In this document: positions 1-4,742 of the stretch, piece after piece
Layout of the letters: each line of letters opens with the position of its first letter
How positions within the stretch are numbered: the stretch's first letter is position 1
NCBI GenBank assembly: GCA_002432555.1
Contig: DJFO01000170.1
Coordinates: 1,506-8,249 of the forward strand
Length of the DNA stretch: 6,744 bases
From: Marinagarivorans sp. UBA5870
GTDB taxonomy: Bacteria > Pseudomonadota > Gammaproteobacteria > Pseudomonadales > Cellvibrionaceae
Direction of reading: 5' to 3'
Position numbers and translations under genes: made by a program
Notes under the pieces: model-generated
Told to the model about the DNA's origin: nothing
What the model saw: only the letters and a program-made list of their open reading frames with translations
Databases searched by the model: none

Positions 1-7
1 AAAAACG

Positions 8-84
8 TGGGTGTCCGGGTAGCGTTAACATGGGTGTCCGGGTAGCGCCGCTCGGGTAGCGCTGCTGGCGCTCGGGTAGCGCTG
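8..84. repeat. Cluster of short G-rich direct repeats
   Basis: A 17-nt unit, TGGGTGTCCGGGTAGCG, occurs perfectly at 8-24 and 31-47. Its 9-nt core CGGGTAGCG recurs at 53-61 and 73-81, both times in the longer context CTCGGGTAGCGCTG (51-64 and 71-84). Core spacing is 23, 14 and 20 nt, so this is an irregular cluster and not a tandem array. The last copy can fold as GCGCT (68-72) with AGCGC (78-82), leaving CGGGT in the loop. The third copy has a weaker 4-bp version (49-52 with 58-61). The cluster may continue left of the window. It resembles dispersed intergenic repeats of the REP type, but no mobile gene is visible here and that reading is inference. Confidence 0.8.
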
Positions 85-204
85 AGCGCAACGGGCTGGC
101 CCCATGGGGACTACCGTTGCACTCTCGCCCCCGGGGAATTTCGCGAAAATCCGATTGTTGTCGCACGACCTCGGGTGTTGGGCGGGTCGCCTTTGGCATC
201 CGCT
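85..204. other. Non-coding stretch downstream of epmA, with palindromes
   Basis: No convincing gene lies here. It holds three perfect palindromes: CCCCATGGGG (100-109), CCCCGGGG (129-136) and TTTCGCGAAA (139-148). The last is the centre of a longer 18-bp dyad at 135-152 with one mismatched pair. The region is immediately downstream of the epmA stop on the minus strand, so a transcript end is expected. I do not see a standard stem followed by a T run in that direction. A stem GCGACC (minus strand, near 190-195) with GGTCGT further on is possible but has a 14-nt loop and no T tract. Confidence 0.5.
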
Positions 205-1131
205 CTACCGATCCGCAAAGGGCATGACCTCGCGGATGTCATCGGTACCCATGAGACACATCAGTAGCCGATCGACCCCAAGGGCGACTCCGGCGCAATT
301 TGGGAGTCCGTGCGCCAGCGCGGCGAGAAATCGCTCGTCCAACTCCGGCACCGGCAAGCCCATCTCGCGACGGCGCTGTTGGTCGGTTAAAAAACGCTGC
401 CGCTGCTCGGCCGCCGAGGTCAATTCCCAATAGCCGTTCGCCAGTTCCACCCCATTCCAATAAACCTCAAACCGCCGGGCCACCGTGCGGCCCTGCTCAT
501 CCTCAGCGAGACGAGCGAGGGCGCATTGTTCCCGCGGATAGTCATAGACCAAGGTGATGCCCGGTTTTAGGCGCGGCTCCAGGCAGTGGCTGAACAACAG
601 ATCGAGACAAGCACTCCGATCCGTGAGGGGGCTGTGCAATTCCAGGTGGCGGTCGATCACGGTGAGAAGCTGCGGCAGACTGGCGCCGTGAGGGCAGATT
701 CCCAATTCCGTTTGAAAGAGTTCACCATAGGCGCGGCGGCGGATACTCACACTCGGCGCGACCAGACCGAACAAATCTTCCACCTGCTCCATCAGCTGCC
801 GGTCATCGAAGCCGAGGCTGTACCACTCGAGCATGGTAAATTCCGGGCGGTGGCGCCGGCCGGACTCTTCCCATCGATAAGCTTTGCCCAAATAAAAAAT
901 TGAACCTGCGCCGGCGGCCAGCAGCCGTTTCAGATAATACTCTGGCGAGGTTTGCAGAAAACCCACCCCATCCACCCGCAGAGGGTGCAGGTGGACGTCG
1001 GTCACAGTGGCGTCGCCGAGGGCGGGCACGTCCACTTCCAAAATCCCGCGGGCCAAAAAAAACGCGCGCAATTGCTGCAGCAATAACGCGCGTTTTTCGA
1101 GTGTCGCCAGGCTGGCGCTTGGCCGAAACAC
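205..1131 (-). CDS. epmA: EF-P--(R)-beta-lysine ligase EpmA (PoxA/GenX/YjeA)
   Basis: EpmA is a cytoplasmic class II lysyl-tRNA synthetase paralogue. It activates (R)-beta-lysine with ATP and transfers it to Lys34 of EF-P instead of to tRNA. The 308-residue protein consists of the catalytic core only, with no N-terminal OB-fold anticodon-binding domain, as expected for EpmA. Visible signatures: TSPEYYLKRLL (61-71), class II motif 2 RPEFTMLEWY (95-104), FEVYWNGVELANGYWELT (221-238) and motif 3 GVALGVDRLLM (281-291). In motif 3, Ala283 stands where lysyl-tRNA synthetases have Gly, which is an EpmA trait. The start is GTG at 1131-1129, only 8 nt after the efp stop. No upstream start exists in this frame, and the protein is slightly shorter at the N-terminus than E. 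coli EpmA (325 aa). The ribosome-binding site is weak (CAGG), so translation may be coupled to efp. Codons 12-26 contain a terminator-like hairpin, described separately. The stop is TAG. Confidence 0.97.
   Translation of the reverse strand: MFRPSASLATLEKRALLLQQLRAFFLARGILEVDVPALGDATVTDVHLHPLRVDGVGFLQTSPEYYLKRLLAAGAGSIFYLGKAYRWEESGRRHRPEFTMLEWYSLGFDDRQLMEQVEDLFGLVAPSVSIRRRAYGELFQTELGICPHGASLPQLLTVIDRHLELHSPLTDRSACLDLLFSHCLEPRLKPGITLVYDYPREQCALARLAEDEQGRTVARRFEVYWNGVELANGYWELTSAAEQRQRFLTDQQRRREMGLPVPELDERFLAALAHGLPNCAGVALGVDRLLMCLMGTDDIREVMPFADR
1055..1097 (-). terminator. Terminator-like hairpin inside the start of epmA, 42 nt after efp
   Basis: On the plus strand AAAAACGCGCG (1058-1068) and CGCGCGTTTTT (1087-1097) are perfect inverted repeats. 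They flank a perfect 14-bp palindrome, ATTGCTGCAGCAAT (1071-1084). The 40-bp dyad is centred exactly at 1077.5, and only the pairs 1069/1086 and 1070/1085 are imperfect. In minus-strand RNA one of these becomes a G-U wobble. The folded RNA would have a CGCGCG stem, a G-U pair, a U-U mismatch, AUUGC/GCAAU and a UGCA loop, followed at once by eight U (1062-1055). That is the form of an intrinsic terminator for the efp transcript. The same bases encode epmA residues 12-26, which align with E. coli EpmA, so the gene is genuinely coding there. Partial readthrough would lower epmA relative to efp. Confidence 0.7.
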
Positions 1132-1139
1132 CGAGCCTG

Positions 1140-1709
1140 TTACTTGTTGGCGCGGCCCAGGTATTCGCCGGTGCGAGTATCGACCCGCAGCACGTCGCCG
1201 ATCGATACGAACAGCGGCACCTTGACGACCGCACCGGTGGAGAGCGTGGCCGGCTTGGTGCCCCCCTGAGCCGTGTCACCTTTCAAACCTGGGTCCGTCT
1301 CCACCACTTCCAATTCCACGTGATTGGGCGGCGTCACCGCCAAGGGCGAGCCGTTGTACAGTGTCAGGGTCACCACATCTTGCTCACGCAACCATTTGGC
1401 GGAATCGCCGACCGTCGCCTCGTCCGCCTGCAATTGGTCAAAGGTTTCCGGGTGCATGAAGTGCCAGAACTCGCCGTCGTTGTAGAGATATTGCATTTCG
1501 CGGTCTACCACATCCGCCACTTCGAGGGTCTCGCCCGACTTGAAGGTTCTCTCCCACACCCGGCCGGATTTCAGGTTTTTGAGCCGGACGCGGTTGAACG
1601 CCTGCCCCTTACCAGGTTTGACGAATTCGTTTTCCACGATGGAGCAGGGATCCCCGTCCAACATAACTTTCATACCGCTGCGGAATTCGTTGGTAGAATA
1701 GCTAGCCAT
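1140..1709 (-). CDS. efp: Translation elongation factor P
   Basis: EF-P binds between the P and E sites of ribosomes stalled on consecutive prolines and promotes peptide bond formation. The 189-residue protein is full length (E. coli 188) and shows the three-barrel family throughout. The N-terminal KOW-like domain contains VKPGKGQAF (30-38), whose tip Lys34 is the residue beta-lysylated by EpmA. The middle domain contains [12 protein letters not shown] (74-85), and the C-terminal OB domain contains [14 protein letters not shown] sequence ([10 protein letters not shown], 137-146), [19 protein letters not shown] (149-167) and the final VDTRTGEY signature (176-183). The start ATG (1709-1707) gives the normal [11 protein letters not shown]-terminus. 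It is preceded by GAGG with a 4-nt gap. epmA follows 8 nt downstream in the same operon, and epmB is divergent 50 nt away. Having Lys34, EpmA and EpmB together indicates the beta-lysine pathway and not the rhamnosylation (EarP) used by P. aeruginosa. Confidence 0.99.
   Translation of the reverse strand: MASYSTNEFRSGMKVMLDGDPCSIVENEFVKPGKGQAFNRVRLKNLKSGRVWERTFKSGETLEVADVVDREMQYLYNDGEFWHFMHPETFDQLQADEATVGDSAKWLREQDVVTLTLYNGSPLAVTPPNHVELEVVETDPGLKGDTAQGGTKPATLSTGAVVKVPLFVSIGDVLRVDTRTGEYLGRANK
1691..1699 (+). promoter_or_regulatory. Candidate extended -10 promoter for epmB
   Basis: The sequence TGGTAGAAT fits an extended -10 element (TG-N-TATAAT-like, hexamer TAGAAT at 1694-1699). It lies at the beginning of efp on the opposite strand and points toward epmB, which would give a leader of about 54 nt. 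No good -35 hexamer is found at normal spacing, which is tolerable for an extended -10. The 50-bp efp-epmB gap must also serve efp in the other direction, but I could not find a convincing efp promoter there. Confidence 0.3.
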
Positions 1710-1759
1710 TTTGCCCTCAAGTCATTCTTAGTTATCGGGTACACCCAAAAAAGGCGCAC

Positions 1760-2773
1760 ATGATACCGCGAACCGTGCCAACTTGGCAGATCAATAATTG
1801 GCAGGACGAGCTGAAAGATCTTGTTCAGGATCCGGCGACTCTCTTGCGCGAATTGCAGCTCGATCCCGCATTGCTCGAGCCGGCGATGCGGGCGAGCAGC
1901 CAGTTCCCTTTACGGGCCACCCGCTCCTATGTCTCGCGCATTCGCAAAGGCGATCCGCAGGACCCGTTGCTGCTGCAGATTTTACCCCTGGGCGCCGAAC
2001 TGGAGATGCGGGACGGCTTTGAGCGCGATCCCCTGCAAGAGCAGAGATTCAACCCGGTGCCGGGCCTGGTGCATAAATACCGCTCCCGCGCACTGCTGAT
2101 CGCCGCAACCCAATGTGCCATCAACTGCCGTTACTGCTTCCGCCGCCACTTCCCCTATGGCGACAATCAGCTGAGCCGACCGGAATGGCAGCGAGCCCTC
2201 GATTATCTGCGGCAAGCCAAAGAGGTGAATGAAGTGATCCTCAGCGGCGGCGACCCTTTGTCCCTCGGCGACAAACAACTGGCCTGGCTCGCCCAGGAGA
2301 TCGCCGGCATCGAGCACGTAAAACGCCTGCGCATCCATACCCGCTATCCGGTAATTCTGCCCAGTCGCATCACCGATACCCTACTGGATAACCTGACGAG
2401 CACCCGCCTGAAGGTGGTCATGGTGCTGCATTGCAACCACCCGCAGGAGATCGACTGCGCGGTCACAAAAGCGATAAACGCGCTGCTTGACCGACGATTG
2501 ACCCTCCTGAATCAAACGGTGCTATTGAAAAATATCAACGACAACAGCAGAATTCTCGCGACACTCAGCGAGACGTTGTTCGACGCGGGTGTGATGCCCT
2601 ACTACCTCCACCTGCTGGATAAGGTGGAGGGTTCGGCCCATTTTGCCGTGGACGACCTCACGGCCCGGAAACTCTACGGAGATCTGCTGACACTCCTGCC
2701 GGGTTATCTGGTGCCTAAGTTGGTCCGGGAGACACCGCATGAAGGGTCCAAGACCCCGGTGCCGCCCGCTTGA
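1760..2773 (+). CDS. epmB: EF-P beta-lysylation protein EpmB (lysine 2,3-aminomutase)
   Basis: EpmB is a cytoplasmic radical-SAM, PLP-dependent aminomutase that converts (S)-alpha-lysine to (R)-beta-lysine, the substrate of EpmA. The 337 residues (E. coli 342) include the radical-SAM cluster motif Cys119-x3-Cys123-x2-Cys126 within TQCAINCRYCFRRHFPYG. They also include the glycine-rich SAM site VILSGGDPLSLGD (159-171), RLRIHTRYPVILPSRIT (189-205), LLNQTVLLKNIND (249-261) and DAGVMPYYLHLLDKVEGSAHF (275-295). The C-terminal YLVPKLVRE (316-324) is followed by EGSKTP (328-333). Lys331 aligns with the Lys of GEPSKTP in the E. coli enzyme and is the likely PLP-binding residue. ATG at 1760 has AAGG 5 nt upstream. 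The N-terminal TWQINNWQDEL stretch matches the family start. The gene is divergent from efp, the usual EpmB-EF-P arrangement, and two plus-strand signalling genes follow. Confidence 0.98.
   Translation: MIPRTVPTWQINNWQDELKDLVQDPATLLRELQLDPALLEPAMRASSQFPLRATRSYVSRIRKGDPQDPLLLQILPLGAELEMRDGFERDPLQEQRFNPVPGLVHKYRSRALLIAATQCAINCRYCFRRHFPYGDNQLSRPEWQRALDYLRQAKEVNEVILSGGDPLSLGDKQLAWLAQEIAGIEHVKRLRIHTRYPVILPSRITDTLLDNLTSTRLKVVMVLHCNHPQEIDCAVTKAINALLDRRLTLLNQTVLLKNINDNSRILATLSETLFDAGVMPYYLHLLDKVEGSAHFAVDDLTARKLYGDLLTLLPGYLVPKLVRETPHEGSKTPVPPA
1776..1788. repeat. Perfect 13-nt dyad at the start of epmB
   Basis: TGCCAA-C-TTGGCA is a perfect inverted repeat with a one-base centre, covering epmB codons 6-10 (V-P-T-W-Q) and lying 67 bp upstream of the efp start codon. 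It could be a protein-binding site serving the divergent efp/epmB control region, but the bases also encode ordinary residues and a chance dyad is possible. Confidence 0.3.
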
Positions 2774-2800
2774 ACGCGCGCCTTGGCGCATGGCTATACT
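2770..2800 (+). promoter_or_regulatory. Candidate promoter of the PilZ-like gene
   Basis: TATACT at 2795-2800 is a good sigma-70 -10 hexamer. The best -35 candidate is TTGAAC at 2770-2775, overlapping the epmB stop codon. It has four of six consensus bases but a long 19-nt spacer. Transcription would start near 2807, giving a leader of about 75 nt. The same heptamer CTATACT precedes the next gene (4616-4622). The 107-bp gap after epmB supports a separate promoter, although readthrough from epmB is not excluded. Confidence 0.4.
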
Positions 2801-2816
2801 CAGCAGAACGGGCTTG

Positions 2817-2843
2817 CGCTTGATCGCGTAGGCGACCTAAGCG
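2817..2843 (+). other. Hairpin in the leader of the PilZ-like gene
   Basis: CGCTT (2817-2821) pairs with AAGCG (2839-2843) and TCGC (2824-2827) pairs with GCGA (2832-2835). They are separated by a small internal loop and capped by GTAG. This gives nine base pairs, 37 nt before the start codon. No T run follows, so it is not a normal intrinsic terminator. It may be a leader structure affecting stability or translation. Confidence 0.4.
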
Positions 2844-2880
2844 TTGTCAAACGGAGCTAGGAAGGCACAAAGGCTTTTTG

Positions 2881-4578
2881 ATGAATCAATTATTCGAACC
2901 CACATTGAGTCTCGCCCAGTTCAAGCTGCCGCCGCAGGATATCAACCTGCTCAGTTTTTGCGAAAGTAACAAACTCGTCAAAGTGCGACAGTGGCTGGAC
3001 GAGCGCAAGCTGACCCAGATCAAAACCACTTGCATCGAACTTTACGAAGCCCTGCCGGAGATAGCGCACCTCAAAACCGATACCAAAACGCGCTTCGACA
3101 TGCTGGAAGCTTTTTGGCCGGTCACGCAGCAGTGTCTGTTGGGCCTGCTCAAGGACTTTTTACAACAGCCGCTGATTTTGCCGGAAGCCGCCCAAAAAAC
3201 CGCTCTGCTCGCCCAGGCGCTGCAAAAACACCTGCTGGACGGCTATACCGTTTGCGCCAAAGAACTCGTGCAGCAGAAAAAATTGAAGGGGCCGCAGCAG
3301 GCACTGCTGCAAAACGCCCTGTGGCGTGCCATGACCGCCCTAAGCCTTTTGATGCTGCGGGCGTATCAGCTCTACACCGCCATTCCGCCGGCCATGTGGT
3401 TGCGCGCCCACGCCCTGTTTCAGGTGGCGGAATACTACGACGTCCACGGCCGGCCGGCCTCGGTTGCCGCGGGTGCCGGGTCCCAGACCCTCACCGACGG
3501 CTACTTGCGCCTGCTGATGCTCGCCAGCATCCGCCCGAACCAACTCGCCCAGAATGACATTGCCATTGCCTTCCGCACGCTGGAGACCTGGGCGCGGCAG
3601 GTTCGTATGTTTCCCTCAGCCACGTCGGACCAGAACAACCTTTTCCTGGTGGATCTCACCCAGGACAAGGGTCCGGTCACCAAGAACCGGTACGACGGCG
3701 ATCCCGACAGCCGAGTGCTCGAACTCGACTTTCAATCGCTGGTCAGCCAGTTGAGCAAACTCACCGGCGGCAGCAGGGCCGGCGCCGATTGGCTCAATCA
3801 GAGCGCGGCGGTGGCAATTCCCCCGGAGATGCCCGCGGGCCTGGTGGAACACATACTCAATTGCTGGAGCAACCCGGTGCAGCGGCACCAGGAGCGCCGG
3901 CGTCTGGAAGTGGAAGCGGAAGCGTGCATCGGCCTGATCGACTGCCACTTCCACCTGTGCGGCGACGTGGAATTCGATCAATTCATCAATCCGCCGGACA
4001 CTATGCACGGCGAAACCTTTTTGTCGGGCGGGTTCGACGCGCTGGTGGCCAGCCTGAGCGGTAAGAAGGACCTGGAGCACGGGCGGACCAGCCGACCGGC
4101 GGTATTTCGCGTGCTTCTGCATAATGTCAGCGCGGGCGGTTACTGCATCTACTGGCAGGGTGACCTGCCGGGCAGCCGAGTCGAGGCCGGCGAACTCATC
4201 GGCATTCGCGAGCCGGATCGGCGCGTTTGGAGCGTCGGCGTGGTGCGCTGGATCCGCCAGCTTAAGGGCGCCTCCCAGCTCGGGGTCCAACTGCTCACCA
4301 ACCAGCCCGTGCCATACGGTGCGGCCAGCGTGTTCGACATGGGCGGCTTCACCGACTATATGCGGGCGATCCACATTCCCGCCCCGAGCATGGCTAATCA
4401 ACCGCCGAGCTTGCTGACTGCGTCAGTGCCCTTCCAGGAAAATACTCGGGTGAAATTGAAGCAGGAGGACAGTGTGATCGACGTGCGCCTGACCAAATGC
4501 ATTTTCGCCACCGGTAAATTCAAACTCTTCAGCTTCGAAACCCTCTCCAGCGACGACGGCCGGGGCAGTTCGAGGTAA
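2881..4578 (+). CDS. Large helical protein with C-terminal PilZ-like c-di-GMP-binding region
   Basis: This 565-residue protein has no signal peptide or membrane segment and is probably cytoplasmic. Residues 1-330 are rich in Leu, Gln and Ala and look almost wholly alpha-helical, with no motif I recognise. The C-terminal half carries PilZ-type signatures: Arg335-x3-Arg339 (RHQERR), then Asn415-x-Ser417-x2-Gly420 (NVSAGG). After these come beta-rich segments ending in WSVGVVRWIRQLKGASQLGVQLL (written here as WSVGVVRWIRQ 450-460 and QLGVQLL 466-472), typical of PilZ barrels. About 75 residues separate the two motifs, where ordinary PilZ domains have 20-30. A further beta-rich stretch (about 480-557) follows. 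ATG 2881 is chosen because AAAGG lies 7 nt upstream; the adjacent TTG at 2878 is less likely. The gene sits between epmB and a FimX-like gene. From memory, P. aeruginosa fimX also has a large uncharacterised neighbour (PA4958). A partner or co-receptor for the FimX-like protein is inference. c-di-GMP binding is likely but untested. Confidence 0.8.
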   Translation: MNQLFEPTLSLAQFKLPPQDINLLSFCESNKLVKVRQWLDERKLTQIKTTCIELYEALPEIAHLKTDTKTRFDMLEAFWPVTQQCLLGLLKDFLQQPLILPEAAQKTALLAQALQKHLLDGYTVCAKELVQQKKLKGPQQALLQNALWRAMTALSLLMLRAYQLYTAIPPAMWLRAHALFQVAEYYDVHGRPASVAAGAGSQTLTDGYLRLLMLASIRPNQLAQNDIAIAFRTLETWARQVRMFPSATSDQNNLFLVDLTQDKGPVTKNRYDGDPDSRVLELDFQSLVSQLSKLTGGSRAGADWLNQSAAVAIPPEMPAGLVEHILNCWSNPVQRHQERRRLEVEAEACIGLIDCHFHLCGDVEFDQFINPPDTMHGETFLSGGFDALVASLSGKKDLEHGRTSRPAVFRVLLHNVSAGGYCIYWQGDLPGSRVEAGELIGIREPDRRVWSVGVVRWIRQLKGASQLGVQLLTNQPVPYGAASVFDMGGFTDYMRAIHIPAPSMANQPPSLLTASVPFQENTRVKLKQEDSVIDVRLTKCIFATGKFKLFSFETLSSDDGRGSSR

Positions 4579-4588
4579 TACCCGGAGA

Positions 4589-4609
4589 CCCGCGCTTGCA
4601 GTGCGCGGG
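4589..4609 (+). terminator. GC-rich hairpin after the PilZ-like gene
   Basis: CCCGCGC (4589-4595) and GCGCGGG (4603-4609) form a perfect 7-bp stem with a 7-nt loop, beginning 10 nt after the PilZ-like stop codon. Position and strength suit a transcript end or an mRNA 3' stabiliser. There is no T run after it, so it would be an inefficient intrinsic terminator. Its loop and 3' arm overlap the -35 region of the next candidate promoter. Confidence 0.4.
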
Positions 4610-4622
4610 CTAGGACTATACT
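4595..4622 (+). promoter_or_regulatory. Candidate promoter of the FimX-like gene
   Basis: TATACT (4617-4622) is a good -10 hexamer and is identical to the one before the PilZ-like gene. The -35 side is weak: CTTGCA (4595-4600) at 16 nt or TTGCAG (4596-4601) at 15 nt. Start of transcription would fall near 4629, leaving a leader of about 110 nt with two hairpins and a small ORF. Confidence 0.4.
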
Positions 4623-4649
4623 TGGTATTTCAGTACACTGCGCTCGTCA

Positions 4650-4742
4650 ATGTCGCCGCCGAGGCACCTGCCGCACGCGGGCGACTGCATCAGGGATACG
4701 CCGAGGGGCGGCCCGCCCCCAAATAAAAATGAAGCGGTATGA
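4650..4742 (+). CDS. Possible 30-codon leader peptide with Pro-Pro-Pro, overlapping the FimX-like start
   Basis: An ATG at 4650 opens a 30-codon frame whose TGA (4740-4742) overlaps the FimX-like ATG (4739-4741) as ATGA, the classic arrangement for translational coupling. The peptide is MSPPRHLPHAGDCIRDTPRG followed by GPPPNKNEAV. Codons 22-24, CCG-CCC-CCA (4713-4721), encode three consecutive prolines, an EF-P-dependent stall type, ending about 18 nt before the FimX-like start. No clear ribosome-binding site precedes 4650. The FimX-like start itself has only a weak one (GAAG, 4731-4734), which makes coupling more attractive. In such GC-rich DNA proline codons arise easily, so this may be chance. 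It has no recognisable homologue. Confidence 0.35.
   Translation: MSPPRHLPHAGDCIRDTPRGGPPPNKNEAV
4652..4719 (+). other. Structured leader of the FimX-like gene (two hairpins)
   Basis: GTCGCC (4652-4657) pairs perfectly with GGCGAC (4680-4685), enclosing a small GGCA/TGCC stem (4663-4666 with 4669-4672) or its 3-bp variant with a 4-nt loop. Further down GGGGCG (4705-4710) pairs with CGCCCC (4714-4719) around a GCC loop. The second hairpin ends 19 nt before the start codon, is followed by A-rich single-stranded sequence and contains most of the proline triplet of the possible leader ORF. Neither is followed by T residues. The structures would plausibly affect ribosome access. Confidence 0.4.

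Noticed and set aside
8..84. CRISPR array
   Set aside because: Repeats are too short, their spacing is irregular (14-23 nt) and there are no spacers of constant length.
900..1763. Long plus-strand open frame of 287 codons
   Set aside because: It runs antisense through epmA and efp, whose proteins are clearly recognisable. Its translation has no family signature and reflects GC-rich codon bias.
1770..1788. Sigma-54-like promoter on the minus strand (TGGCACG box) for efp
   Set aside because: The -24 half fits, but the -12 GC is absent at the required spacing (GG instead), so the match is only partial.
2790..2831. 13-codon ORF before the PilZ-like gene
   Set aside because: Its ATG lies upstream of the likely transcription start, it has no ribosome-binding site, and it ends 49 nt before the gene without overlap.
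2878..2880. TTG as the start of the PilZ-like gene
   Set aside because: The next codon is ATG, better spaced (7 nt) from AAAGG. TTG would add only one residue.
3447..3460. GGCCGGCC-rich palindrome within the PilZ-like gene
   Set aside because: Short, GC-only and explained by the H-G-R-P-A codons in GC-rich DNA.
3616..4401. Minus-strand open frame of 261 codons
   Set aside because: Antisense shadow of the PilZ-like gene, without recognisable motifs or a sensible ribosome-binding site.
4629..4738. c-di-GMP riboswitch in the FimX-like leader
   Set aside because: Hairpins are present, but I cannot see the conserved GEMM-type core. The gene product makes it tempting but the sequence does not support it.
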